This document shows positions 42,777-52,139 of a stretch of 62,538 nt of DNA, one piece after another. The stretch lies in the NCBI GenBank assembly GCA_913053875.1, contig CAJXGN010000016.1, forward strand, positions 1 through 62,538, written 5' to 3'. This DNA comes from an uncultured Agromyces sp. (GTDB lineage Bacteria > Actinomycetota > Actinomycetes > Actinomycetales > Microbacteriaceae). The notes beneath the pieces were generated by a model that was not told where the DNA came from, made no database searches, and worked only from the letters and a program-made list of their open reading frames with translations. The translations under genes and the position numbers were made by a program. Positions within the stretch are counted from its first letter, which is position 1; every line of letters begins with the position of its first letter.

Positions 42777-44033
42777 ATGGCACCGTCCCGACGCACCGAC
42801 CGCGACACGTTCGAGCCCGGCGAACAGCTCGCCGCACCCGATCGACGTCCGACCCGCCGCACCGTGCTCACCGCCCTCGGCCTCGGCGCGGGCGGCCTCG
42901 TGCTCGCCGGCGCGAGCGTCGTCGGCGTGCGCGGCGCGACGAACGGCGTCTGGACGAGCGGCCAGGGCGACCCCTACGAACTCTGGTCGGCGTGGCCGAA
43001 CCTCACCGGACTAAACGCGATCGTCGCCGCCGGCGTGCTCGCGGCGAACCCGCACAACACGCAGGGCTGGCGCTTCCACGTCGACGGGGCGGCGGCCGAC
43101 GGCGCCGTCATCGAGGTGCACGACGATGCAGGGCGGCGGATGCCCGTGACCGACCCGTTCTCGCGCGAGCACCGCGCGGGCCTGGGCTGCGCCGTCGAGA
43201 ACGTGGTGACCGCGGCTCGCGGGCAGGGCGTCGACGCGGCGGTCGAACTGCTGCCGGAGGCATCCGACCCCGAGTTCGTCGCGCGCATCACGCTCGCCGC
43301 CGAGGCCGCGCCGACCTCGCTCGACCGCGCCCGAGCCGAAGCCATCGCCGAGCGCCACACCAACCGCGGGCCGTTCACCGCTGACCCGGTCGGCCCTGTC
43401 GATCTGGCCGCGCTCGAGGCTCTCGGCGACGACCGTGCCCGGGTCGTCTTCGTGACGGATGCTGCGGACCGCACCGCCCTCGGCGACCTCTACGTGCGCG
43501 CGACCGAGGGCATCGTCGCCGACCATGAGCAGTCGGTCGAGGGGTTCGCGTGGTTCCGCAACGATCGCGCCGACATCGACCGGCACCGCGACGGGCTGAC
43601 CCTCGACGCGCAGGGCCTGGACGCGTTCACGCTCGCGATGGCGAAGCTGCTGCCCGCGTCGTCGCGCGCTGACGGCGACGAGTTCTGGCTCGCCTCGACG
43701 CGCGACATCCACACCGCGTCTGCTGCGGCCTACGGCGTGATCGTCGTCGACGACGCGCTCGACCCGGCCGCGCAGGTCACGGGCGGGCGCCTCCTCCAGC
43801 GACTCCACCTCGAGGCGACCCGGCTCGGCCTCGCGTTCCACCACATGAACCAGGTCACCGAGCGCATCGATCGCGCCCGCGCGACCGGCGCCGCCGACGA
43901 CTACTCCGACGAGTGGTCCGCCCTCATCGGCGCGCCCGCAGCGCATGGCCTCGTCTCGTTCCGCCTGGGCTACCCCGAGCGCGCCCCGCGCCCGAGCCCC
44001 CGCCGCCCCATCGCCGACGTCGTCACCACCTGA
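42777..44033 (+). CDS. Tat-exported nitroreductase-family protein (Acg-like)
   Basis: A 418-residue protein. A twin-arginine signal (RRPTRRTVLTALGLGAGG, about 22-40) predicts folded export. Two nitroreductase-like halves follow, with AANPHNTQGWRF (about 95) and a C-terminal LLQRLHLEATRLGLAFHHMNQ. This is the Acg/Rv2032 type, in which one half has lost the usual dimer lid and FMN may be bound as a store. GGAGAGGA precedes the ATG. Coupling to the TetR gene suggests stress induction. Confidence 0.83.
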   Translation: MAPSRRTDRDTFEPGEQLAAPDRRPTRRTVLTALGLGAGGLVLAGASVVGVRGATNGVWTSGQGDPYELWSAWPNLTGLNAIVAAGVLAANPHNTQGWRFHVDGAAADGAVIEVHDDAGRRMPVTDPFSREHRAGLGCAVENVVTAARGQGVDAAVELLPEASDPEFVARITLAAEAAPTSLDRARAEAIAERHTNRGPFTADPVGPVDLAALEALGDDRARVVFVTDAADRTALGDLYVRATEGIVADHEQSVEGFAWFRNDRADIDRHRDGLTLDAQGLDAFTLAMAKLLPASSRADGDEFWLASTRDIHTASAAAYGVIVVDDALDPAAQVTGGRLLQRLHLEATRLGLAFHHMNQVTERIDRARATGAADDYSDEWSALIGAPAAHGLVSFRLGYPERAPRPSPRRPIADVVTT

Positions 44034-44063
44034 CCCGGGCCACCGAACCACCGCGCAGATGTT

Positions 44064-44130
44064 CCACAGTTCTTCTCGGGCGTTGACGATCCGCACAATT
44101 CAGCGGACCCCCCGGTCCGTACAACTGTGG
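44064..44130. promoter_or_regulatory. nested inverted repeats before the lipase gene
   Basis: CCACAGTT (44064-44071) pairs with AACTGTGG (44123-44130), enclosing CGGACC-CCCC-GGTCCG (44104-44119). The 179-bp spacer holds no gene. The elements could be the terminator of the nitroreductase or regulatory sites for the lipase. Confidence 0.4.
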
Positions 44131-44212
44131 ATCCCCCCGAACTTTCGCGCCCACCCCCGCGAACGAACGCTAGCTTGCGTGCCAGATTCCGCTGATCCCA
44201 AGGGAGGGACCC

Positions 44213-45508
44213 ATGCGACGCACGATGATGTGTGCCGTGATCGGAGCACTGGCCGTCGGCCTGCTCGCCGCAACCCCCGCGAACGCCGCGGGCTCGTTCT
44301 ACGATCCACCGCCCGAGGTCACCGCAGCACCTGGCGAACTCGTGCGCGCCGAACCGATGCGCCTGGCCGCGTCCGTCTCGTTCGGCGGCAAAGTGTCGGC
44401 CCTGCCCGGCACCGCCACCCGCATCATGTACAGCTCGACGGATGCCACGGGCCGGCCCGTCGCCGTCTCCGGCGTGTACATCGAACCGACGAAGCGCTGG
44501 TGGGGCGGCGGCGACCGCCCGCTCGTCTCGTTCGCCGAGGGCACGCAGGGGCAGGGCGACGCGTGCGCACCGTCGCGCACGCTCGAGAAGGCGCTCGTCG
44601 TCGACTCGGAGGCGATCGCGATCGGCTACGAGATCCCGAACATCTACGCCTTCCTCGACCGGGGCATCGCGGTCGTCGTGACCGACTACATCGGACTCGG
44701 CACGACCGACCGGGTGCACTCCTACGTCGTGCGCCTCGACTCCGGCCACGCGGTGCTCGACGCGGCGCGCGTGGCGAGCGCGGTGCCCGGCGCGAGCGTG
44801 ACCGACGACTCGCCGGTCGGGCTCTACGGGTACTCGCAGGGCGGCGGCGCAGTGGCATCCGCTGCCGAGCTCGCCCCGACCTACGCGCCCGAGCTCGACG
44901 TGAAGGGCGCCTACGCGGGCGCCCCGCCGGCCGACCTCGCCGCGGTGATGCGGAGCGCCGACGACACCTCGCTCACGGGCGTGATCGGCTTCGCGCTGAA
45001 CGGCATCTCGCAGTACGAGCCGGGCCTGCAGGCCGCGCTGGAGCCCGAGATCAGCGACCACGGCCGGGCCACGCTCTCCGCCCTGTCGACGGGCTGCATC
45101 GGCGATGCGCTGCTCACGAGCGGCACCGCGTTCACGTCGACCGCGTCGTGGACGACGAGCGGAGACTCGCTGTACGACGTCGCCCAGCGCGTGCCCGAGG
45201 CGCTCGCCGCGATCGACCGACAGCGCATCGGCACGCTGGCGCCCGAGGTGCCCGTGATGGTGCTGACCGGCACGAAGGACGACATCGTCGGCCACGGCCA
45301 GACCAAGCAGCTGGCGAAGGACTGGTGTGCGAAGGGCGTCGACGTGCGCTACGTGCCGGTCGTGCAGCCGGCCTCATCGCACGGCACCGCGCTGAACCAC
45401 CTCGGCCCGGCGATCACCCGCAGCCTGCAGAGCCAGGAGTGGCTGGTCGACCGCCTGGAGGGCAGGACGATGTACGACAACTGCGCGTTCCTGCCGCTGC
45501 TGCCGTAG
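44213..45508 (+). CDS. secreted lipase (LIP family)
   Basis: A 431-residue exported alpha/beta hydrolase with a Sec signal peptide (MRRTMMCAVIGALAVGLLAA, cleavage near ANAA). The nucleophile elbow is GYSQGG (about 203), the acid lies in TGTKDDIVG and the His in SSHGTALNHL. Architecture and length fit secretory lipases related to Candida LIP and actinobacterial triacylglycerol lipases. A pair of Cys residues could form disulphides. AAGGGAGG precedes the ATG. Confidence 0.87.
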   Translation: MRRTMMCAVIGALAVGLLAATPANAAGSFYDPPPEVTAAPGELVRAEPMRLAASVSFGGKVSALPGTATRIMYSSTDATGRPVAVSGVYIEPTKRWWGGGDRPLVSFAEGTQGQGDACAPSRTLEKALVVDSEAIAIGYEIPNIYAFLDRGIAVVVTDYIGLGTTDRVHSYVVRLDSGHAVLDAARVASAVPGASVTDDSPVGLYGYSQGGGAVASAAELAPTYAPELDVKGAYAGAPPADLAAVMRSADDTSLTGVIGFALNGISQYEPGLQAALEPEISDHGRATLSALSTGCIGDALLTSGTAFTSTASWTTSGDSLYDVAQRVPEALAAIDRQRIGTLAPEVPVMVLTGTKDDIVGHGQTKQLAKDWCAKGVDVRYVPVVQPASSHGTALNHLGPAITRSLQSQEWLVDRLEGRTMYDNCAFLPLLP

Positions 45509-45513
45509 GGCGA

Positions 45514-45551
45514 CGGATGCCTCAGGCGGCGCGTTCCGCCCGAGGCATCCG
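45514..45551 (+). terminator. hairpin built from inverted CGGATGCC motifs
   Basis: CGGATGCCTCAGGCGG, loop CGCGTT, then the complement with one mismatch. As at 31154-31189, the stem ends are copies of the octamer. It separates the lipase from the convergent pca operon. Confidence 0.75.
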
Positions 45552-45569
45552 CTCGCCTGCCCGTCCCGC

Positions 45570-46784
45570 TCAGACGCGGGCGAAGACGGCGGCGAGCGCC
45601 TGGCCGCCGCCGATGCACATGGTCTCGAGCGCGAGGTCGCCGTCGAGGTCGGGCAGTTCGTGCGCGAGCGTCGCGAGCATGCGCAGGCCGGTCGCGCCGA
45701 TCGGGTGCCCGATGGAGATGCCGCTGCCGCGCGGGTTCAGCCGCGGGTCCTCGGCGTCGAGGCCCCAGTCGGCGAGACAGGCGAGCACCTGCACCGCGAA
45801 CGCCTCGTTGAGCTCGATCACGTCGAGGTCGGCGAGGCCGAGGCCGGCCCGCTCGAGCGCGCGGTTCGCGGCGGGCACGGGGGCGACGCCGAAGCGCAGC
45901 GGGTCGTTGCCCGCGGCAGCCCACGACACCAGGCGCAGCACCGGGGTCAATCCCAGATCGGCGGCGCGCTCCGGCGTCGTGACGATGCAGGCCGCGGCCG
46001 CGTCGTTCTGGCCGCTGGCGTTGCCGGCCGTCACGGTGGCATCCGGGTCGCCGCGACCCAGGATGGCCCGCAGCCCGCCGAGCGCCTCGAGCGTCGTGTC
46101 GGCCCGCGGATGCTCGTCGCGGTCGACGACGGTGGACCCGCGACGGCCCGGCACGGTCACCGGCACCGTCTCGGCGTCGAACGCGCCCGACTCCCACGCC
46201 GCCACCGCCCGCTGGTGCGAGCGCAGCGCCAACGCGTCCTGCGCCTCGCGCGAGATGCCGTACTCGCGCCGCAGCAGCTCGGCCGAACCGACGTTGCCCT
46301 CGGGCGTCGGGAACCGCACGCCGCCGATCGTCTCGCGTCCGCGCGCCAGCGCGTCGTGCAGCATCAGCCCACCGGTGGGCAGCCCGCGCCGCCCCTCCTC
46401 GGTGTAGAGCGGTGCGTTCGACATCGACTCGGCGCCGAGGGCGACGACGACATCGGATGCCCCGGTCTGCACCTCCATCGCCGCGTTGACCACGGCCTGC
46501 AGGCCCGATCCGCACCGGCGGTCGAGCTGGTAGCCGCCCGTGGTCACGGGAAAGCCCGCGTCGAGGGCTGCGACCCGGCCGAACGCCGGCGACTCCATGG
46601 TCGGGTACCCCTGCGAGCCGATGACTCCGTCGACGGCGGCGGTGTCGATGCCGGTGCGCTCGAGCAGCGCCTCGAGCACCGTGACCGCGAGGCCACGCGC
46701 GTGCACGGGCGCGAGCGCCCCGCCGAAGCGCCCGACGGGCGTGCGCAGGGGCGCGCAGATGACCGCGGTGCGCAGCTCGGTCAC
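45570..46784 (-). CDS. pcaF: 3-oxoadipyl-CoA thiolase
   Basis: A 404-residue thiolase: nucleophile Cys91 in [23 protein letters not shown] (His) and CIGGGQ (second Cys). It cleaves beta-ketoadipyl-CoA to succinyl-CoA and acetyl-CoA, the last step of the pathway. Its place directly after the CoA-transferase genes supports this role over general beta-oxidation. GTG 46784 overlaps the pcaJ stop (GTGA). Confidence 0.9.
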   Translation of the reverse strand: MTELRTAVICAPLRTPVGRFGGALAPVHARGLAVTVLEALLERTGIDTAAVDGVIGSQGYPTMESPAFGRVAALDAGFPVTTGGYQLDRRCGSGLQAVVNAAMEVQTGASDVVVALGAESMSNAPLYTEEGRRGLPTGGLMLHDALARGRETIGGVRFPTPEGNVGSAELLRREYGISREAQDALALRSHQRAVAAWESGAFDAETVPVTVPGRRGSTVVDRDEHPRADTTLEALGGLRAILGRGDPDATVTAGNASGQNDAAAACIVTTPERAADLGLTPVLRLVSWAAAGNDPLRFGVAPVPAANRALERAGLGLADLDVIELNEAFAVQVLACLADWGLDAEDPRLNPRGSGISIGHPIGATGLRMLATLAHELPDLDGDLALETMCIGGGQALAAVFARV

Positions 46785-47428
46785 GCCGCCACCCCCTCGG
46801 CGACGGTGAACGGCGCCTCCGTGGCATCCGTCACCTGCTCGAGGCTCACGTCGGGCGCGAGCTCGATGAGCACCAGCCCCGCGTCGGTCACGTCGAACAC
46901 CGCGAGGTCGGTGATGATGCGGTCGACGCAGCCGCGGCCGGTGAGCGGCAGCGTGCACTGCGGCACGATCTTCGACGAGCCGTTCTTCGCCACGTGCTCC
47001 ATCACGACGAGCACGTGCTCGGCGCCGTTCACGAGGTCCATCGCCCCGCCCATGCCCTTGACCATCTTGCCGGGCACGGCCCAGTTGGCGATGTCGCCGC
47101 CCTCGGACACCTGCATGGCCCCGAGCACCGCGTGCGTGACGCGCCCGCCGCGGATCATGCCGAAGCTCGACGCCGAGTCGAAGTACGCCGCTCCCGGCAC
47201 GACCGTCACGGTCTCCTTGCCGGCGTTGATGAGCTTCGGGTCCTCCTCGCCCTCCCACGGGTAGGGGCCGACGCCGAGGATGCCGTTCTCGGAGTGCAGC
47301 ACGACCTCGACGCCCTCGGGCAGGTGGTTCGGGATCAGCGTCGGCAGCCCGATGCCGAGGTTCACGTACGAGCCGTCCTCGAGCTCGCGGGCCGCGCGCG
47401 CGGCCATCTCGTCGCGGGTGAGCGGCAT
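46781..47428 (-). CDS. pcaJ: 3-oxoadipate CoA-transferase subunit B
   Basis: A 215-residue subunit with the catalytic Glu in [10 protein letters not shown] (about residue 47) and [10 protein letters not shown]. With PcaI it transfers CoA from succinyl-CoA to beta-ketoadipate. It overlaps PcaI by one base (TGATG), as is usual for subunits made in equal amounts. Confidence 0.9.
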   Translation of the reverse strand: MPLTRDEMAARAARELEDGSYVNLGIGLPTLIPNHLPEGVEVVLHSENGILGVGPYPWEGEEDPKLINAGKETVTVVPGAAYFDSASSFGMIRGGRVTHAVLGAMQVSEGGDIANWAVPGKMVKGMGGAMDLVNGAEHVLVVMEHVAKNGSSKIVPQCTLPLTGRGCVDRIITDLAVFDVTDAGLVLIELAPDVSLEQVTDATEAPFTVAEGVAA

Positions 47429-48207
47429 CAGCGATCTCCTCGGGTACGCACGGTGACCTTCTCGATCGGCAGGTCGGCCGACTGCTCGGGCGTGAGCTCG
47501 ACCACGCGGTCGACGTAGATGCCGGGCAGGTGGATGTCGTCGGGCCCGAGCACGCCCGGTTCGACGAGCTCGTCGACCTCGGCGATCGTGACCTTCCCGG
47601 CCATGCCGGCGAGCGGGTTGAAGTTGCGCGTGGCCTTCTCGAACCGCAGGTTGCCGTGCCGGTCGCCGACGGCGGCGCGCACCAGCCCGTAGTCGGTGCG
47701 GATCGCCTGCTCGAGCACGTACTCGCGACTCGCGCCGAAGGTGTCGAACGGGCGCAGCTCCTTCGGGTCGCTCGCGAGGGCGATGGAGCCGTCGGGCGCA
47801 TAGCGCAGCGGCATCCCGCCGTCGGAGACCGCCGTGCCCGCGCCGGTCGCCGTGTAGAACGCGGGGATGCCGACGCCGCCCGCGCGCAGCCGCTCGGCGA
47901 GCGTGCCCTGCGGGGTGAGCTCGACCTCGACCTCGCCGGAGAGGTACTGGCGCCCGAACTCCTTGTTCTCGCCGATGTAGCTGGCGATGATGCGGCGGAT
48001 GCGACCGTCGGCGAGCAGCAGCCCGAGGCCCCAGCCGTCGACGCCGCAGTTGTTCGACACGATCTCGAGCTGGTCGACGTCGCGGGCGAGCAGCGCGCGG
48101 ATCAGCACGATCGGCACGCCCGAGAGTCCGAACCCGCCGACGGCGAGCGACGACCCCGAGGGGATGTCGGCGACGGCCTCGTCGGCCGACGCGTAGGTCT
48201 TGTCCAT
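47428..48207 (-). CDS. pcaI: 3-oxoadipate CoA-transferase subunit A
   Basis: A 259-residue alpha subunit: GGFGLSGVP (about 24-32), [24 protein letters not shown] and [18 protein letters not shown]. It pairs with PcaJ. It begins 22 bp after the enol-lactonase/decarboxylase fusion in the same operon. Confidence 0.9.
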   Translation of the reverse strand: MDKTYASADEAVADIPSGSSLAVGGFGLSGVPIVLIRALLARDVDQLEIVSNNCGVDGWGLGLLLADGRIRRIIASYIGENKEFGRQYLSGEVEVELTPQGTLAERLRAGGVGIPAFYTATGAGTAVSDGGMPLRYAPDGSIALASDPKELRPFDTFGASREYVLEQAIRTDYGLVRAAVGDRHGNLRFEKATRNFNPLAGMAGKVTIAEVDELVEPGVLGPDDIHLPGIYVDRVVELTPEQSADLPIEKVTVRTRGDR

Positions 48208-48229
48208 AATTCCTCCGGGTCAGTCCTGG

Positions 48230-49465
48230 TCAGGCGCGGTCGGCTGGGTCGGCCGAGTCGGGCGCGGTACCGGATGCCTCGTCGGCGGCGACCTCCGCGA
48301 ACACCTCGCGCGCGATGGCGAGCCCCGAGTTCACCGGCGGCAGGCCGGCGTAGAGCGCGGTGTGCAGCAGCACCTCGGAAATCTCGTCGGGGCTGAGTCC
48401 GTTCCGGAGCGCAGCGCGCACGTGCATGCGGAGCTCGGCCTCGTGGCCGCCGGTGACGAGGCTCGCGAGCGTGGCGATCGACCGCTCGCGGCGGCTCAGC
48501 CCGGGGCGCGACCACACGTCGCCCCAGGCGTAGCGGGTGATGAAGTCCTGGAACGCGGCCGTCTCGGGGGTGGTGCCCGCGATCGCGCGATCGACGTGCG
48601 CGTCGCCGAGCACCCCGCGGCGGGTGCGCATGCCGCGGGCGTGGGCAGCGGATGCCTCGGCGCCGGCCTCCGCGCGCAGCAGGAGCCCGAGCAGCAGGTC
48701 GGCCGCCGCATCCGGGGCCTCGAGCACGGCGAGGTGCGAGACGCCGTCGAGCTCGACGTGCACGGCGTCGGGCATGGCGTCGGCCATCGCCTGCATCGAG
48801 GCGGGGGCCGTGACCGCGTCGTGCTCGCCGCTCACGAGCAGCGCGGGCACATCGAGGGCGAGCAGGTCGGCCGTGCGGTCGAACGCGGCGAGCGCCTCCG
48901 CGCAGCGCGCGTACGACTCGTCGTCGATGTCGACGAGCGCGTGCAGCGCGCGCGACCCGGCACCGTCGTCGGCGCCCAGGAACCCGGGTGCGAACCAGCG
49001 CTCGGCGCTGCCGGTCACGAGCGAGGCCGTGCCGCTGGCCCGCACGGCGGCGGCCCGGTCTGCCCACCCCTCGGGGGTGCCGATGCGCGCCCCGCTGCAC
49101 GAGTCGAACAGGCTGCGCGCCCGGTCGGGGTGGGCTGCGGCGAGCTCGAGCGCGACCGTGCCGCCGAGCGAGACGCCGGCGACGTGGAAGGCGCCCCCGC
49201 CCGCCTCGTCGACGATCGCGAGCACGGCGTCGGCGAGCTCGGCGACGGTGAACGGCTCGGTCGCGGCCGGGCTCGCGCCGTGGCCGGGCAGGTCGACGCG
49301 CAGGATGCGCAGGCGCGACCCCGCGGCGTCGGCGCGCAGCCGGGCGACGACGCCGTCCCAGACCGCGGTCGTGGTGCCGAGCGACGGCAGCAGCACCAGC
49401 AGCGGCTGGGTGCCGGCGGCGACGGTGCCGGGCGCGAACGATCCGCGCAGCACGGGTGCGCTCAT
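48230..49465 (-). CDS. pcaL: fused 3-oxoadipate enol-lactonase / carboxymuconolactone decarboxylase
   Basis: A 411-residue fusion. The N-terminal alpha/beta hydrolase (about 1-265; nucleophile GVSLGG, GEHDAVT, GVSHLAV) is PcaD-like and hydrolyses the enol-lactone. The C-terminal AhpD-fold domain (about 285-395; SIATLASLVTGGHEAELRMH, LHTALYAGLPPVN) is PcaC-like and decarboxylates gamma-carboxymuconolactone. Such PcaL fusions are typical of actinobacteria and couple the two steps. GAGGAGGAG precedes the ATG, which overlaps the pcaB stop. Confidence 0.92.
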   Translation of the reverse strand: MSAPVLRGSFAPGTVAAGTQPLLVLLPSLGTTTAVWDGVVARLRADAAGSRLRILRVDLPGHGASPAATEPFTVAELADAVLAIVDEAGGGAFHVAGVSLGGTVALELAAAHPDRARSLFDSCSGARIGTPEGWADRAAAVRASGTASLVTGSAERWFAPGFLGADDGAGSRALHALVDIDDESYARCAEALAAFDRTADLLALDVPALLVSGEHDAVTAPASMQAMADAMPDAVHVELDGVSHLAVLEAPDAAADLLLGLLLRAEAGAEASAAHARGMRTRRGVLGDAHVDRAIAGTTPETAAFQDFITRYAWGDVWSRPGLSRRERSIATLASLVTGGHEAELRMHVRAALRNGLSPDEISEVLLHTALYAGLPPVNSGLAIAREVFAEVAADEASGTAPDSADPADRA

Positions 49466-50634
49466 GCGTCTCCTCCTCTGACGTGGGCGAACCGGGCGAC
49501 GGCCCGGTCGACGATGCGGTCGGATGCCGCGAGCTCGACCTCGCCCGCGCTCCCGACGCCGCTCGAGGCGAGCAGTTCGGCCGCGCGGCCGGCGTCGAAC
49601 GCCATGCCCCAGGCGAGCCGGGCGGACGCGGCCGACACCGACTCGGCAAGCGCGAGCAGCCGTCGGAAGGCGCCCCAGCCGGCATGCCACTCCCCCGCGG
49701 GCCGCTCGTCGGCGGCCGATGCCGACGCGGTCACGGTGGCGACGAGTCCCGGCGCCTCGACCGCGGCCGCCGTGAGCGCCACGGCGTCGACGGGATTGCG
49801 CTTGTGCGGCATCGCACTCGATCCGCCGCCGCCCGCGAGCACGACCTCGCCGAACTCGGGGCGGGAGAGCAGGGTGGTGTCCCGTCCGATGCGCCCGAGC
49901 ACCGCGACGACGGTCGAGGCCGCGTGCGCCACGGCGAGCGCCGCGCTGCGCTCGGTGTGCCACGAGCGGCCGGGGTCGGCGAGCCCGAGGCGCGCGGCGA
50001 GCGCCGCCCGCACCTCGTCGGCCGCACCGGAGCGTCCGGCAGCGGCATCCGCCCTCACCCCCGTGCCGACCGCGCCGCCGAACTGCACCGGGCACTCGAG
50101 CGCGTCGAGGGCCGCGATCGCGGAGGACACCCCGTCGAGCCAGCCCGCGGCGAGCACGCCGAGCGTCGAGGGGGCCGCGGGTCGGGCGAGCGTGCGGGCC
50201 GCACGCGGGTCGCGGCGCCCCGCGGCGGCGAGCGCCGCGAGGGCCGACCCGGTGGCGAGCAGCGACTCGCGCGCCGACGCGAGCGCACGCGATGCGACGA
50301 GCATGAGCGCCGAGTCGACGACGTCCTGGCTGGTCGCGCCGAGGTGCAGCCGGTCGGCGGGCTCACCCGCGGCCTCGAGCTGTGCCCGCAGTAGCGGCAC
50401 GAGCGCGACCACGACGACCCCGTCGCGCGACACGCCCTCGACGAGCGACGTGCGGTCGAGCGCGTCGGCGTCGAGCACCGCAGCCGCCGCGTCGAGCGGC
50501 TCGCCGAGCACGTCACCCCACGCGCGCAGCAGCGCCGCCTCGACGTCGACCATCGCACGGAGCACCGCGTCGTCGCCGGTCGCCGAGGCGCCGGCACCGG
50601 CCGGGTCCAACAGACCCCAGGAGGCTGCGGTCAT
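49462..50634 (-). CDS. pcaB: 3-carboxy-cis,cis-muconate cycloisomerase
   Basis: A 390-residue member of the fumarase/aspartase superfamily with signature GGSSAMPHKRNPVD (about 270-283) and HLGATSQDVVDSAL (about 96-109). It lactonises beta-carboxymuconate to gamma-carboxymuconolactone. It is somewhat short of the usual 450 residues, the C-terminal domain being reduced as in other actinobacteria. It overlaps pcaG and pcaL by four bases each. Confidence 0.9.
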   Translation of the reverse strand: MTAASWGLLDPAGAGASATGDDAVLRAMVDVEAALLRAWGDVLGEPLDAAAAVLDADALDRTSLVEGVSRDGVVVVALVPLLRAQLEAAGEPADRLHLGATSQDVVDSALMLVASRALASARESLLATGSALAALAAAGRRDPRAARTLARPAAPSTLGVLAAGWLDGVSSAIAALDALECPVQFGGAVGTGVRADAAAGRSGAADEVRAALAARLGLADPGRSWHTERSAALAVAHAASTVVAVLGRIGRDTTLLSRPEFGEVVLAGGGGSSAMPHKRNPVDAVALTAAAVEAPGLVATVTASASAADERPAGEWHAGWGAFRRLLALAESVSAASARLAWGMAFDAGRAAELLASSGVGSAGEVELAASDRIVDRAVARFAHVRGGDA

Positions 50635-51227
50635 ATCTCCGTCCCGTAGTCGAGGAACACCGTCTCGCCCTCGCCCTGCAGCACGATGTCGAACCGGTAC
50701 GAGCGCTCGGCGTCGGGCACCGCGATCAGGGTGTCACGGCGGCCCTCGTCGATGCGGCCGAGCAGCGGGTCGGCGGCGTTCGCCTCGGGCTCGTCGCCGA
50801 AGTAGGCGCGCGTGAACAGGTGTTGGAGGATGCCCCGGCCGAACACCGCGACCAGCAGGTACGGCGCCGAGCCCTCGCGCATCGCGCCGGGCTTGATCGT
50901 GGTGAACGAGTAGTGGCCGGCGCGGTCGGCGGCCGACCGCCCGAAGCCCGCGAACCCGTGCTGGTCGCGGTCGAACGAGCCGAGTTCGGTGGAGGGCTGC
51001 CCGGAGGCATCCGCCCCCCAGATCTCGACGAACGCGTCGGGCATCGGGTCGCCGGCCCCGTCGAGCACGGTGCCGTGCAGGCGCACGGCGTCGGGCTGCC
51101 ACGGTGCGCGCACGTCGGGGCCGCCCGCGTACGGCAGCGCATAGCCGAAGAACGGGCCGACGGTCTGCGAGGGGGTCTGCAGGTACTCGGGCTGGGCGTG
51201 CTCGGGCTGGTCGGTCTGCTCAGGCAT
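50631..51227 (-). CDS. pcaG: protocatechuate 3,4-dioxygenase alpha subunit
   Basis: A 198-residue intradiol dioxygenase subunit: TPSQTVGPFFGYALPY, FVEIWGADASGQ and FTTIKPGAMREG, with a Phe/Tyr-type degenerate iron site as expected for the non-catalytic alpha subunit. It forms the (alpha,beta)Fe complex with PcaH. Overlaps pcaH by eight bases. Confidence 0.92.
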   Translation of the reverse strand: MPEQTDQPEHAQPEYLQTPSQTVGPFFGYALPYAGGPDVRAPWQPDAVRLHGTVLDGAGDPMPDAFVEIWGADASGQPSTELGSFDRDQHGFAGFGRSAADRAGHYSFTTIKPGAMREGSAPYLLVAVFGRGILQHLFTRAYFGDEPEANAADPLLGRIDEGRRDTLIAVPDAERSYRFDIVLQGEGETVFLDYGTEI

Positions 51228-52011
51228 GGTCGGCGTCCTCCGGCTCCATCCAGGTCGACGAGGGCCCCGTGAGCACCACGTCCCATCGGTAGCCCGTGGC
51301 CCACTCGGGCACGCTCACGTCGTGGTCGTAGCCGGCGACGAGCCGCTCGCGGGCGGCCGGGTCGACGATCGACTGGTAGATCGGGTCGAGGCCGAACAGC
51401 GGGTCGCCGGGGAAGTACATCTGCGTGATGAGGCGCTGCGTGAACGCGGTGCCGAAGAACGAGAAGTGGATGTGCGCCGGGCGCCACGCGTTGCGGTGGT
51501 TCTTCCACGGGTACGGGCCGGGCTTGATGGTCGTGAGGCGGTACGAGCCGTCGTCGCCCGTGACGATGCGGCCGACGCCCGTGAAGTTCGGGTCGAGGGG
51601 AGCCGGATGCTGGTCGCGCTTGTGCACGTACCGGCCCGACGCGTTCGCCTGCCAGATCTCGACGAGCTGGTTGCGTACCGGGCGGCCGTCGCCGTCGAGG
51701 ATGCGGCCGGTCACGATGATCCGCTCGCCGAGGGGCTCCCCCGCGTGCTGGATCGTCATGTCGGCCTCCTCGGGCGCGACATCGGTGTGGCCGAACGCCG
51801 GCGAGACGAGCTCGATCTCCTCGGGATCGGCACGGACCAGCTCGTGGGTGGGGTGGCGCAGGGTGGTCGACCGGTAGGGGCGGTAGTCGCGACGCGGATG
51901 CGACGGGAGGGCGCCGCCCGCGGCGGCATCCGTCTCGGCGGCGCTGCGCTCGGCGATCTCGACGTCGATGTCGGCCTGGGTCAGTTCCGGCTGGTTCGCG
52001 CTGGGGTGCAT
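51220..52011 (-). CDS. pcaH: protocatechuate 3,4-dioxygenase beta subunit
   Basis: A 263-residue catalytic subunit. The four Fe(III) ligands are visible as Tyr128 (SGRYVHKRD), Tyr167 (GPYPWKNH), His180 and His182 (RPAHIHFS), offset by exactly 20 from the textbook Tyr108/Tyr147/His160/His162. It opens the protocatechuate ring between the hydroxyls. It is the first gene of the pca operon. Confidence 0.94.
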   Translation of the reverse strand: MHPSANQPELTQADIDVEIAERSAAETDAAAGGALPSHPRRDYRPYRSTTLRHPTHELVRADPEEIELVSPAFGHTDVAPEEADMTIQHAGEPLGERIIVTGRILDGDGRPVRNQLVEIWQANASGRYVHKRDQHPAPLDPNFTGVGRIVTGDDGSYRLTTIKPGPYPWKNHRNAWRPAHIHFSFFGTAFTQRLITQMYFPGDPLFGLDPIYQSIVDPAARERLVAGYDHDVSVPEWATGYRWDVVLTGPSSTWMEPEDADHA

Positions 52012-52090
52012 GTGCGCTTCGGTGCCTCTCGCATCATCGGGGTGGGACGTGGTCGATGATGACTCCGGCGGATGCCGCGTGGGAGGCGAT

Positions 52091-52105
52091 TTCCACTGAG
52101 TGGAA
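52091..52105. promoter_or_regulatory. pca operator
   Basis: TTCCACTgAGTGGAA, a perfect 15-bp dyad 80 bp upstream of pcaH, between it and the IclR gene. The TGGAA half-site resembles IclR-family operators (E. coli IclR uses TGGAAAT/ATTTCCA). It is the likely binding site of the adjacent regulator. Confidence 0.7.
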
Positions 52106-52139
52106 GGCTTTCCGTGCCGGGCGACTCAGGGGCATCCGC

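Noticed and set aside
48230..49465. Frameshift joining two separate pca genes
   Set aside because: Both domains are in one frame with a normal linker, and PcaD-PcaC fusions are established in actinobacteria.
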